From Marinomonas posidonica IVIA-Po-181 (lineage in GTDB: Bacteria; Pseudomonadota; Gammaproteobacteria; Pseudomonadales; Marinomonadaceae): 64,000 nt of DNA. Location: contig NC_015559.1 in assembly GCF_000214215.1 (NCBI RefSeq), forward strand, positions 1,847,001 to 1,911,000. The letters are read 5' to 3'. The notes under the pieces were generated by a model that saw nothing but the letters and a program-made list of their open reading frames with translations, made no database searches and had not been told where the DNA came from. Each line of letters starts with the position of its first letter. Positions within the stretch are counted from its first letter, which is position 1. Below are positions 1 through 7,930 of this stretch, piece by piece. The position numbers were made by a program, and so were the translations under genes.

Positions 1-1
1 A

Positions 2-193
2 GAGGGTTTGGAAGGTGAAGCGCTGGCTCAACAAACTGAACAATATGTTCAGTTGATCGATAGCACGATCAAAACCTTACAAGATTTGAATGTCGCATTG
101 GTGGCAAATGATAAAAAAACCATTCGGCAGCTTGTTGGAGAGATGGGGAAACATCGGAAAGCAGGTCACAGCACTTTTAAAGGAAGTTGCTAA
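2..193 (+). CDS. C-terminal fragment of a cytochrome b562-like protein (partial at window edge)
   Basis: Open reading frame entering from the left edge, about 63 residues visible before the TAA stop. The fragment is helical and ends with an Arg-x-x-x-His pattern (RKAGH) followed by a short basic tail. This matches the C-terminal helix of periplasmic cytochrome b562, where that Arg is near the haem and that His is an axial ligand. The segment with GxxxxIxxLxxxNvALxxxDKKxxxxL also fits the preceding helix. The true start, signal peptide and the N-terminal Met ligand lie outside the window, so the family call rests on one helix pair. It could be another four-helix periplasmic protein. Confidence 0.45.
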   Translation, partial: EGLEGEALAQQTEQYVQLIDSTIKTLQDLNVALVANDKKTIRQLVGEMGKHRKAGHSTFKGSC

Positions 194-198
194 TCCCC

Positions 199-230
199 TT
201 GATGACCTAGACTTTAATCGCTGCTACAAT
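199..230 (+). promoter_or_regulatory. Candidate sigma70 promoter for the 254-601 gene
   Basis: A good -10 hexamer TACAAT at 225-230 lies 24 bases before the start codon region. The best -35 candidate, TTGATG at 199-204, is 20 bases away, wider than optimal, so only the -10 is convincing. Confidence 0.3.
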
Positions 231-253
231 GCGCGCGTTAAAGAGAGGAAATT

Positions 254-601
254 ATGGCTCGTGTAAAAAAATCACGTTCAATGCGTGGAAAGTTAGGTAA
301 AACTGGCTCAAAAGAGATGATGAAAGAGCAAAATAAAGCTCGTAAGGCATCGTCTGTACGCCGTTTTGCAACAAAGAAATCGAAGCAGCGTAAAGATCAA
401 GCTCATAAGAAATTAGAGCGTTTGGGGCTTTTACCAGACAAAGAAGAGGCGGTTCCAGCAACGCGTCCTCGTCGTTTTGTGTTTGTTAAGCCTGAAGCGG
501 AAAAGTCCTCAGAGCCTACTAAGGTGTCTGAATCTGTCCAGTCTGACCGCGAAGATTTATCTGTAGATGAACTTTTGTCCGCATTTACAGAAGAAAATTA
601 A
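254..601 (+). CDS. Small, strongly basic protein of unknown function
   Basis: 115 residues starting at ATG 254 behind an AGAGAGGA ribosome binding site. I do not recognise the family. Residues 1-60 are extremely rich in Lys and Arg, resembling a ribosomal-protein or nucleic-acid-binding tail. The second half (about 65-115) becomes acidic and ends in a short Asp/Glu-rich amphipathic segment (DLSVDELLSAF). No Cys pairs, signal peptide or membrane segment are present. It is flanked by its own -10 element and a strong terminator, so it looks monocistronic and genuinely expressed. The charge split suggests RNA or DNA binding through the N-terminus and a protein contact through the C-terminus, but that is inference. 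Confidence 0.7.
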   Translation: MARVKKSRSMRGKLGKTGSKEMMKEQNKARKASSVRRFATKKSKQRKDQAHKKLERLGLLPDKEEAVPATRPRRFVFVKPEAEKSSEPTKVSESVQSDREDLSVDELLSAFTEEN

Positions 602-621
602 GCAAAAGTATGTAGAATTAG

Positions 622-647
622 AAAGGCTGCCTTGCAGCCTTTTTTTA
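622..647 (+). terminator. Rho-independent terminator
   Basis: Perfect 9-bp stem AAAGGCTGC / GCAGCCTTT with a three-base loop, followed by a run of seven T. It closes the small basic-protein gene. Confidence 0.9.
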
Positions 648-693
648 TGCCCCAAGTTTCTGATTCGTATTGATTAAATTCTGACTGATTAAG

Positions 694-1776
694 GTGACAA
701 CATTGAAAGCTTCCGTTCCTATGTCGAGTGTTCGATATCTTCTAAAAGCAGTAGAGAAGCAGGGGCTCGATCGAGAAGCAGTGTTAGAAAGTTTGGAGAT
801 AACCGCTGAAGAGTTGGAGCAGAGTGATGCTTTCTCCGCTTATCGATTTGGTATGCTGTATCAAAAGATCATGTGGCTGATGCAGGATGAGTCATTTGGT
901 ATGTTAAGTGGCGGAAAAATTCCCAATGGTACTTTTCGCATGATGTGTTTGTGTATTATTCATGCGCGCAGTTTGGCGCATGCTTTGTACCGTTGTAGTG
1001 ATTTTTATGAAATTTGTCGTGGTCCAACCGTCAAGCCTGTGTTGATCAAAAAAGGTCGCTTTGCCATGGTGACCTTTGGGCCATTAAGCTCCTCTGATGA
1101 AGACATAGACAGTTTGGTGTTAGCGGAATCGAATGAACAGCTGAGAACGACGTTGTCCATGTGGCATCACTTCATTTGTTGGCTAATTGGTCGTCGTTTA
1201 AATCTAAAAGCAGCGTATTTTACCAATGATCGACCGGATGATGTGGAATACTACAAAACCATGTTCCAATCGGAAGTAAGGTTTAATCAACACGCCAATG
1301 CGTTGGTTTTTCCAGCCAGTTATCTTGATATGCCCATTGTCCAGACCGAGGACAGTCTGCGTGGTTTTTTGAAAACCGCACCTTATCAATTGTTGGTGAT
1401 GGTCGAAAACGACAACAGCTTAAAGTCTCAAGTCATGGCCATGTTAGGAAAGGATTTCTCTAGAGAAATGCCAAGTGCTGAAGAAGTGGCCAGTGGTTTA
1501 AACATGAGTGTTTCAACCTTGCGTCGTCGATTAAATGACGAAAAAACCTCTTATCAGCAGATCAAAGATGAGTGTCGTAAGGAAGCGGCGATCACCTATA
1601 TGAATGCACCACAGTTAAGTATTAATGATATTGCTGCCTTGATGGGCTTCGATGAACCCAGTGCTTTTTTTCGCTCATTTAAGAAATGGACAGGTATGAC
1701 GCCTGGCGAATACCGAAAAAGTGAGGAATATTTGAAGTTCGGTAAGGACATGAAACGCCCTGATAGTAAGCCTTGA
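694..1776 (+). CDS. AraC-family transcriptional regulator with arabinose-binding-like N-terminal domain
   Basis: 360 residues. The N-terminal ~200 residues match the ligand-binding domain of OruR/ArgR-type AraC regulators. The C-terminus (about 265-345) holds the double helix-turn-helix, with the first helix pair in MPSAEEVASGLNMSVSTLRR and the typical second one around DIAALMGFDEPSAFFRSFKKW. The start is uncertain: GTG 694 has no clear SD, TTG 703 is preceded by AAGGTG at the right distance, and ATG 721 is also in frame. It precedes an acyl-CoA dehydrogenase on the same strand, so it may control that gene in response to a fatty-acid-like or amino-acid-derived ligand. The link is by proximity only. 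Confidence 0.88.
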   Translation: MTTLKASVPMSSVRYLLKAVEKQGLDREAVLESLEITAEELEQSDAFSAYRFGMLYQKIMWLMQDESFGMLSGGKIPNGTFRMMCLCIIHARSLAHALYRCSDFYEICRGPTVKPVLIKKGRFAMVTFGPLSSSDEDIDSLVLAESNEQLRTTLSMWHHFICWLIGRRLNLKAAYFTNDRPDDVEYYKTMFQSEVRFNQHANALVFPASYLDMPIVQTEDSLRGFLKTAPYQLLVMVENDNSLKSQVMAMLGKDFSREMPSAEEVASGLNMSVSTLRRRLNDEKTSYQQIKDECRKEAAITYMNAPQLSINDIAALMGFDEPSAFFRSFKKWTGMTPGEYRKSEEYLKFGKDMKRPDSKP

Positions 1777-1904
1777 GTGACACCTTATTAGGTATGTGAA
1801 TGTATTTGTTAGAAATATAGGTTTGAAATGTTATTGAGGAATTGGCTTTCTTTTTCCATTCTATAGGTATACATCCGCTCGGATAACTTACCGGAGAATA
1901 AAAA

Positions 1905-3674
1905 ATGAGCGAATACCAATACCCTTATAATGATATTTTATTCAGTCTTTTGTCCGTGGCCGATATTGAAAAATTGACGCCTTACCTAGACGAACCTGTT
2001 GACCAAGAATTGCTTGAAGCCATTCTTGGCGAAGCTGGGAAACTTTCTGAACAAGTCATTGCCCCTATTAATGCCAGTGGTGACAGTGAAGGTTCAAGAG
2101 TTGAGAACGGTGAAGTAATTGAAGCGAAAGGTTTTAAAGACGCTTTCAAGGCTTACACAGAGGGTGGCTGGGTTGGACTGTCTGGTGACCCAGAGTATGG
2201 CGGTCAAGGCTTACCATCCTTCATTGCGACAGCCGTCAATGAAGGCGTTCAATCCGCTAATCTAGCGTTTTCCTTATGTCCATTGCTGAGTCATGGTGCG
2301 ATTGAAGCCATTAGCTCTCACGCCAGTGAGGCTTTAAAAGCCGAATACCTACCTAAAATGTTGTCTGGTGAATGGGCAGGCACCATGAATCTGACAGAAC
2401 CTTCAGCCGGTTCAGACCTGGCCGCAATTGCGTGTAAAGCCGAAGTGGATGGCGATGCCTTCCGTGTGAAGGGGCAGAAAATTTTCATTACTTGGGGCGA
2501 TCATCAAATGAGTGACAACATCATTCATCTGGTGCTAGCTCGTCTTCCTAATGCACCATCCGGTGTGAAAGGCATCTCTTTATTTTTAGTGCCAAAATTC
2601 TTACTAGATGACGCAGGCAATCCTTCTCAACGCAATGATGTTCAGGTGGTATCCGTTGAACACAAACTCGGCATTCATGCGTCACCAACCTGTGTTATGA
2701 GCTTTGGTGAACAAGAAGGGGCGCTTGGTTATTTGGTCGGAGAAGAAAATCAAGGCATTAAAGCCATGTTTACCATGATGAACAATGCTCGACAGGGTGT
2801 TGGCCTTCAAGGATTGGCGATTGCCGAGCGCGCTTATCAACAAGCTTTATCTTATGCCAAAGATCGTAAGCAGGGCATGAAAGCAGATCGTTCTGGTAAA
2901 GCGGCCATCATTGAGCATCCAGATGTGCTTCGTATGCTGATGACGATGAAATCTCAAATCGATGCGATGCGTTCATTGGTGTATGTTGCGGCCATCGAGA
3001 ATGACCTTTCTCACTTGGCCGATGGCGAAGTTAAGCAAAAGGCCGTCGCGAGAACAGCGCTTTACACGCCAATTGTCAAAGGTTGGATCACTGAGCAAGC
3101 TCAAGAGATTACTTCTCTTGCCCTTCAGGTGCATGGTGGTATGGGCTTTATCGAAGAGACAGGTGTTGCACAGCACGCAAGAGATGCTCGTATCTTACCA
3201 ATTTATGAGGGTACCAATGGTATTCAGGCAATTGATTTGATTGGCCGGAAACTGTATTCAGATAAAGGGGTTGCCATGACGGCATTGCTTGAAGAAATTT
3301 CTGCAGATATAAAACTGTGGTCTTCAAGCGGCCTGGCAGATCAATTGCGTAAAATCGAGGCGGCGCTTGAACAGGCGCAAAAGGCCACTCAGACCTGCTT
3401 ACAGTCAATGGAAAAAAACAGCACATTAGGGACGGCTTCAGCCTATTCTTATATGATGCTAATGGGGTATGTGATTGGTGCTTGGTTACAGGTAAAAGCC
3501 CTGTATTCGAGTCAACGCCATGACGGTTTTGATCAGAGCCAAAAACAGTCTTGGGCACATTCTGTTTCATTTTATTGTGATCAAATTTTACCTAGGGCCA
3601 CAAGCTATTTTCAGGCCATTGAGTCCGGCCGCGATTCTGTTGAATCTTTAACTGAATCGAGTTTTATTCGTTGA
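1905..3674 (+). CDS. Acyl-CoA dehydrogenase, DmdC/long-form family
   Basis: 589 residues, the length of the long acyl-CoA dehydrogenases that carry an extra C-terminal domain. This group includes the 3-methylmercaptopropionyl-CoA dehydrogenase DmdC and several fatty-acyl or phenylacyl-CoA enzymes. The FAD/substrate signature MNLTEPSAGSDL is near residues 163-174, the FITWGDH strand follows, and the catalytic base in YEGTNGIQ falls at Glu435. It introduces the alpha-beta double bond into an acyl-CoA and passes electrons to ETF. ATG 1905 has a GGAG site 10 bases upstream. ETF-quinone oxidoreductase starts 46 bases after its stop, so substrate oxidation and electron disposal are co-located. The specific substrate cannot be read from sequence. 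Confidence 0.92.
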   Translation: MSEYQYPYNDILFSLLSVADIEKLTPYLDEPVDQELLEAILGEAGKLSEQVIAPINASGDSEGSRVENGEVIEAKGFKDAFKAYTEGGWVGLSGDPEYGGQGLPSFIATAVNEGVQSANLAFSLCPLLSHGAIEAISSHASEALKAEYLPKMLSGEWAGTMNLTEPSAGSDLAAIACKAEVDGDAFRVKGQKIFITWGDHQMSDNIIHLVLARLPNAPSGVKGISLFLVPKFLLDDAGNPSQRNDVQVVSVEHKLGIHASPTCVMSFGEQEGALGYLVGEENQGIKAMFTMMNNARQGVGLQGLAIAERAYQQALSYAKDRKQGMKADRSGKAAIIEHPDVLRMLMTMKSQIDAMRSLVYVAAIENDLSHLADGEVKQKAVARTALYTPIVKGWITEQAQEITSLALQVHGGMGFIEETGVAQHARDARILPIYEGTNGIQAIDLIGRKLYSDKGVAMTALLEEISADIKLWSSSGLADQLRKIEAALEQAQKATQTCLQSMEKNSTLGTASAYSYMMLMGYVIGAWLQVKALYSSQRHDGFDQSQKQSWAHSVSFYCDQILPRATSYFQAIESGRDSVESLTESSFIR

Positions 3675-3720
3675 TTAGCGATGAGTGACAAGAATAAAAG
3701 TGCCGTTGTTGGGAGGCAGT

Positions 3721-5370
3721 ATGACAGATAGAGAAGTAATGGAATTTGATGTGGTAATCGTAGGTGGTGGTCCAGCGGGTCTTTCCACCGCTTGTCGCAT
3801 CATGCAAAAAGCCCAAGCTGACGAAAAAGAAATCAGTGTTTGTTTGGTGGAAAAGGGTTCAGAAATCGGTGCTCATATTTTATCTGGCGCCGTTGTGGAC
3901 CCTAAAGCCTTGACTGAGTTGTTCCCAGATTGGCAGGAAATGGGCGCACCCCTTGAAACCAAAGTGAATGTAGACGAATTGCACTGGTTAAGTTCAGATA
4001 CTTCTGGTCGTCAACTGAGCAGCTGGATGATGCCAAAAACACTTCATAATGATGGCAACTACATCATCAGTTTAGGCAACCTGACACGCTGGCTGGCTGA
4101 ACAAGCTGAAAATTTAGGTGTTGAAGTCTTCCCAGGTTTCTCAGCCGCACAATTGGCTTACGATGAAGAGGGCAATGTTGAAGGTATTATCACAGGCGAT
4201 ATGGGGGTTGCTGAAGATGGTTCTGAAAAAGACAGCTACATGCCTGGTATGTTGTTAAAAGCCAAATACACCATTTTCTCAGAAGGTTGTCGTGGTCATT
4301 TAGGTAAAGAGCTTATTGCCAAATACAAGCTGGATGAAGGTAAGGCACCACAGCATTATGGTTTGGGCATTAAAGAGCTTTGGGATGTACCGGCAGGAAG
4401 CAGTAAACCTGGTACCGTCATTCACACAGCAGGCTGGCCATTAGGGAAAGAGGCTGGCGGCGGTGGTTTCCTATATCATCTTGAGAATAACCAAGTGGTT
4501 GTGGGTTTGATTGTCGATCTTAATTATAAGAATCCTCATTTAAGCCCTTATGATGAATTCCAGCGTTATAAACATCATCCTGTTATAGCGGAACATTTAG
4601 ATGGTGCCAAACGGGTTTCTTACGGTGCACGAGCTATTGCCAAAGGCGGTTGGTCTTCATTGCCTAAATTAAACTTCCCTGGTGGTCTTATTATTGGTTG
4701 TGATGCTGGCACGCTAAACCCAGCTAAGATTAAAGGAACTCATACGGCAATGAAGAGTGGCATGATAGCCGCCGACACTGTCTATGATGCATTGCAAGCG
4801 GATGAGTTTTTAGCTGAGCTTGCTCATTTTGATGAGGCGCTCGCTTCATCTTGGTTGGGTAAAGAGTTGCAGCAAGCACGTAATTTTGTTCCTGTGATGC
4901 ACAAATTGGGGACTTTTTTGGGTGGCGCTTACAACTGGTTGGATCAAAATATCTTTGCGGGAAACCTGCCTTTTACATTTAATGATTTGACGCCAGATTA
5001 CGCTTGTCTTGAAACCGCAGATAAACACATTGCGCCGGATTATCGTAAGCCAGATGGCTTGCTAAGCTTTGATAAACCATCCTCTGTATTCCTTTCTAAT
5101 ACCAATCATGAAGAGGATCAACCTTGTCATTTGAGGTTGAAAGATGCTGCCATTCCATTAAATCACAATTTGCCTAATTTTGATGAGCCTGCTCAACGAT
5201 ATTGCCCGGCCGGTGTGTATGAAGTGGTTACATCCGAAGGTGAGTCGCATTTTCAGATCAATTCGCAAAACTGTGTTCATTGTAAAACCTGTGATATCAA
5301 AGACCCTGCTCAAAATATCACTTGGGTAACACCCGAGGGAGCCGGTGGTCCAAATTACCCTAATATGTAA
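3721..5370 (+). CDS. Electron transfer flavoprotein-ubiquinone oxidoreductase (ETF-QO)
   Basis: 549 residues from ATG 3721. It accepts electrons from reduced ETF and passes them to ubiquinone at the inner membrane, closing the acyl-CoA dehydrogenase electron route. The FAD Rossmann motif VVIVGGGPAGLS lies at about residues 10-21. The C-terminal 4Fe-4S cluster cysteines are visible: RYCPAG, then CVHCKTCDIKDP close to the end, finishing with the family ending GGPNYP. The start was chosen because GGGAGG at 3711-3716 is ideally placed for ATG 3721. An upstream in-frame GTG at 3685 has no such site. The preceding gene is an acyl-CoA dehydrogenase, consistent with one transcription unit. The family's length is about 550, so the gene is complete. 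Confidence 0.96.
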   Translation: MTDREVMEFDVVIVGGGPAGLSTACRIMQKAQADEKEISVCLVEKGSEIGAHILSGAVVDPKALTELFPDWQEMGAPLETKVNVDELHWLSSDTSGRQLSSWMMPKTLHNDGNYIISLGNLTRWLAEQAENLGVEVFPGFSAAQLAYDEEGNVEGIITGDMGVAEDGSEKDSYMPGMLLKAKYTIFSEGCRGHLGKELIAKYKLDEGKAPQHYGLGIKELWDVPAGSSKPGTVIHTAGWPLGKEAGGGGFLYHLENNQVVVGLIVDLNYKNPHLSPYDEFQRYKHHPVIAEHLDGAKRVSYGARAIAKGGWSSLPKLNFPGGLIIGCDAGTLNPAKIKGTHTAMKSGMIAADTVYDALQADEFLAELAHFDEALASSWLGKELQQARNFVPVMHKLGTFLGGAYNWLDQNIFAGNLPFTFNDLTPDYACLETADKHIAPDYRKPDGLLSFDKPSSVFLSNTNHEEDQPCHLRLKDAAIPLNHNLPNFDEPAQRYCPAGVYEVVTSEGESHFQINSQNCVHCKTCDIKDPAQNITWVTPEGAGGPNYPNM

Positions 5371-5391
5371 TTTAAGCTGGGTTAAACAGAG

Positions 5392-5421
5392 CAGGGAGAC
5401 GGTTGTCTCCTTGTTTTGTTT
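5392..5421 (+). terminator. Probable terminator after ETF-QO
   Basis: CAGGGAGAC / GTCTCCTTG stem (9 bp, one G-U) with a GGTT loop, followed by a T-rich stretch. Confidence 0.75.
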
Positions 5422-5487
5422 CCTATTCCTCACTGGATTTAACTCACAGCCTGTTTAATAATGTGCTCCACAATATAAGGGGTTATT

Positions 5488-5937
5488 ATGCGTTTATGGG
5501 TTGATGCGGACGCCTGTCCAAATGTGATCAAGAATATTCTATTCCGTGCGGCTGAACGTGTTCAGGTGCCATGCATTTTAGTGGCGAATCAGGCCATCGC
5601 CATTCCACCTTCGAAATGGGTTGAGCGTCGTGTTGTTAGCTCAGGTTTTGATGTGGCGGACAATTATATAGTAGAGCAAGCGTCTCCTGATGATTTAGTT
5701 GTCACGGCTGACATTCCATTAGCATCGGAAGTGATTGACAAAGGGGCGTTGGCAATTAACCCTCGTGGTGAGCTTTATACGAAAGAAAACATCAAGCAAC
5801 GTTTAAATATGCGCGATTTTATGGAGCAAATGCGTTCCTCTGGTGTACAAACAGGTGGCCCAGCCAGCTTTAGTCAACAAGATAGAATGGCCTTCGCCAA
5901 TACACTCGACAAGCTGTTAGCTCAACGGGCAACCTAG
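5488..5937 (+). CDS. yaiI: YaiI/YqxD family protein (UPF0178)
   Basis: 149 residues beginning [11 protein letters not shown], the hallmark N-terminus of the UPF0178/DUF188 family, a PIN-like fold with acidic residues suggesting metal-dependent nuclease chemistry. Also visible are the conserved [14 protein letters not shown] and MRDFMEQMR blocks. Length equals that of E. coli YaiI. An AGGGG site precedes ATG 5488. Its physiological role is not established. It appears monocistronic, between the ETF-QO terminator and a strong palindrome ahead of ndh. Confidence 0.93.
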   Translation: MRLWVDADACPNVIKNILFRAAERVQVPCILVANQAIAIPPSKWVERRVVSSGFDVADNYIVEQASPDDLVVTADIPLASEVIDKGALAINPRGELYTKENIKQRLNMRDFMEQMRSSGVQTGGPASFSQQDRMAFANTLDKLLAQRAT

Positions 5938-5970
5938 TTGCCTGTTAGTTGGCTGAATGAGAATTGTGTT

Positions 5971-6004
5971 ATCGGGAAAGGGTTTCGCGAAACCTTTTCC
6001 CGAT
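5971..6004. terminator. 34-nt near-perfect palindrome between yaiI and ndh
   Basis: Arms ATCGGGAAAGGGTTTCG and CGAAACCTTTTCCCGAT pair over their full length with a single mismatched position. No T-run follows (AATTCAAATTT), so it could be a weak terminator for yaiI or an operator/mRNA hairpin just 25 bases before the ndh start codon. Confidence 0.6.
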
Positions 6005-6029
6005 AATTCAAATTTATAGGTGAGCACAT

Positions 6030-7319
6030 ATGAAAAAGATTGTGGTTGTAGGTGGTGGTGCAGGTGGCTTAGAACTGGTTACCAAGCTTGGCAAGGCGTT
6101 TGGGAAAAAGCGTCAAGCAGAAGTGGTGCTGATTGATCGGAGTCAGACACACATCTGGAAACCCTTATTGCATGAAGTTGCTACCGGTTCTCTAGACATC
6201 AATAACGATGGGGTAAACTATCGAGCCCACGCCGCGAAACACCACTATCAGTTTCAGTTGGGCACACTAATTAATGTTGACCCAGCGCAACGTGTGCTTA
6301 CCTTGGCTGCTATTTCGGATGATAAGGGCCATCAAGTCCTGCCTGAACGTTCAGTCTCTTATGATGTGCTGGTGATGGCTGTTGGTAGTGTCAGTAATGA
6401 TTTCGGTACACCAGGTGTCGCTGAACATTGTTATTTCCTCGATTCGCACCGGCAAGCCGAGCGCTTTCAACAAGCCTTATTACAACAATTTTTACGAGTT
6501 AACCAAGAAGGTGCCGATTCTAAGCTCAAGCTTGCGATTGTGGGCGGTGGAGCAACGGGTGTTGAATTGTCGGCTGAATTATTCCATGTAGCGGAATTGA
6601 TGAAATCTTACGGTATGCCAGACATGTCAGGTAAACGTGTTCAGGTGCAATTGATCGAAGCGGGTGAGCGAATATTGCCGGCTTTGCCCGAGCGTATTGC
6701 CGGTTTGGCCAGCAAAGAGCTACAGCATCTTGGTGTTCATATCAGTGAAAAAACTCGAGTGGTACGTGCCTTTGATGGCGGATTCCAGACAGCGGAAGAA
6801 GAAACCATCGATGCTCATTTAATGATTTGGGCCGCAGGGGTGAAAGCGCCGGACTTTGTCGCAAAAATTGAAGGGTTTGAAACCACGCGTAATAACCAAA
6901 TATTAGTAAAAAACACCTTACAGGCCACCGGATTTGATAACGTTTATGTTATTGGCGATTGTTGTGCTTGCAAGCAAGCGGATGGCTCTTTTGTACCACC
7001 AAGAGCACAATCAGCGCATCAGATGGCATCATTAGTATTTGTTAACATTAAAGCGTCATTTTTGGGAGAAACTCAAAAAGAATATACCTATAAAGACTAT
7101 GGTTCTTTGGTGAACTTAAGTCGCTACAGTACAGTCGGTAGTTTAATGGGGAATTTAAGTAGCCGTTCTATGTTTATAGAAGGTCGCTTAGCACGTTTTG
7201 TTTATGTGTCTCTTTACCGTCTACACCTGATTGCCATACACGGATGGTTCAAGGCGACCATTATTATGGCGGCGCAGAAGGTTGGTAAAGTCGTTAAGCC
7301 TAAGTTAAAGCTCCACTAA
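6030..7319 (+). CDS. ndh: Type II NADH:quinone oxidoreductase (NDH-2)
   Basis: 429 residues, close to E. coli Ndh (434). It oxidises NADH and reduces quinone at the cytoplasmic face of the inner membrane without pumping protons. The N-terminal FAD-binding motif VVVGGGAGGLE is at residues 4-14, and the NADH-binding Rossmann motif IVGGGATGVELSAEL near 170. The conserved VYVIGDCCAC block and the RAQSAHQMA quinone-side segment lie near 300-330. The last ~60 residues form the amphipathic/hydrophobic membrane anchor with a basic tail. A GGTGAG site precedes ATG 6030, and the 34-nt palindrome upstream could affect its expression. Confidence 0.95.
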   Translation: MKKIVVVGGGAGGLELVTKLGKAFGKKRQAEVVLIDRSQTHIWKPLLHEVATGSLDINNDGVNYRAHAAKHHYQFQLGTLINVDPAQRVLTLAAISDDKGHQVLPERSVSYDVLVMAVGSVSNDFGTPGVAEHCYFLDSHRQAERFQQALLQQFLRVNQEGADSKLKLAIVGGGATGVELSAELFHVAELMKSYGMPDMSGKRVQVQLIEAGERILPALPERIAGLASKELQHLGVHISEKTRVVRAFDGGFQTAEEETIDAHLMIWAAGVKAPDFVAKIEGFETTRNNQILVKNTLQATGFDNVYVIGDCCACKQADGSFVPPRAQSAHQMASLVFVNIKASFLGETQKEYTYKDYGSLVNLSRYSTVGSLMGNLSSRSMFIEGRLARFVYVSLYRLHLIAIHGWFKATIIMAAQKVGKVVKPKLKLH

Positions 7320-7374
7320 TTAACTTTTGGCGAGAATCATTGTAGGGTCAAATTGGCTTTAGTTGAGGTCTAAA

Positions 7375-7407
7375 ACCGATATACAGGGTTGTGTATCGGT
7401 TTTTTTT
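7375..7407 (+). terminator. Rho-independent terminator of ndh
   Basis: Stem ACCGATATACA / TGTGTATCGGT (11 bp, one wobble) followed by eight T. It isolates ndh from the copper operon promoter just downstream. Confidence 0.9.
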
Positions 7408-7417
7408 GCTCTGGCAT

Positions 7418-7449
7418 TTGACCTATGTGTTACTCATAGGTTTTATACT
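7418..7449 (+). promoter_or_regulatory. MerR-type promoter with operator in an overlong spacer
   Basis: TTGACC (-35, 7418-7423) and TATACT (-10, 7444-7449) are separated by 20 bp. Overlapping that spacer is a perfect dyad ACCTATG-N7-CATAGGT at 7421-7441. The overlong spacer with a central dyad is the diagnostic architecture of promoters activated by DNA distortion by MerR-family proteins. The regulator gene starts 28 bases after the -10, indicating autoregulation of the regulator-copA operon. Confidence 0.85.
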
Positions 7450-7477
7450 CTTTAGGATTATTTCAGATGGAGGTGTT

Positions 7478-7930
7478 ATGCGAGTCAGTGAAATAGCAAA
7501 AAAAGCCCTAGTCACTCCAGATACGGTTCGGCATTACACACGCATAGGCTTAATCTCAGCTGAGCGAAATCCTGATAACGACTATCAGCTTTATGACAAT
7601 ACGGCTTTACAAAGGTTGAAGTTTATTCGCCAAGCAACGGAATTGGGTTTTAGTCTTAAGCAAGTGGAGAATATCCTACAGCAATCTGACAGTGGTGATT
7701 CTCCTTGTCCTATGGTGCGAGATCTGTTGCAGCAAAAGGTTCCGGAAACAAAAGCCAAGATAGCACAGTTGCAAGCACATCTAGCAAAAATGGAAACGGC
7801 TTTAGCGGCTTGGGAATCCATGCCAGACGGTGTGCCGAATGGTCATTCTATTTGTTGTTTAATTGAAGATTGGGAAGGCGTTTCTCTACAAGATAAAGCA
7901 TTGGAGGATTGTCATGACGGATGCAAATAA
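7478..7930 (+). CDS. MerR-family heavy-metal-responsive regulator of the copA operon
   Basis: 150 residues from ATG 7478, which is preceded by GGAGG; longer in-frame extensions upstream would run through the promoter. The N-terminal winged helix-turn-helix (MRVSEIAKKALVTPDTVRHY) is followed by the LKFIRQATELGFSL block and a dimerisation helix. Metal-site candidates are Cys77 (in SPCPMVRDLL), a HSICC cluster near residue 130, and a C-terminal EDCHDGC tail. CueR has Ser at the position of Cys77 and ZntR has Cys, so the exact metal is not certain even though the target gene encodes a Cu(I) ATPase. The stop codon overlaps the copA start by 17 bases, so the two are translationally coupled. Confidence 0.92.
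   Translation: MRVSEIAKKALVTPDTVRHYTRIGLISAERNPDNDYQLYDNTALQRLKFIRQATELGFSLKQVENILQQSDSGDSPCPMVRDLLQQKVPETKAKIAQLQAHLAKMETALAAWESMPDGVPNGHSICCLIEDWEGVSLQDKALEDCHDGCK

Noticed and set aside
3148..3570. 140-codon antisense frame inside the acyl-CoA dehydrogenase gene
   Set aside because: Wholly overlapped by a well-supported gene and without its own signals; a coding shadow.
3685..3720. GTG start for ETF-QO
   Set aside because: A strong GGGAGG site at 3711-3716 points to ATG 3721, and the extra N-terminal residues do not match the family.
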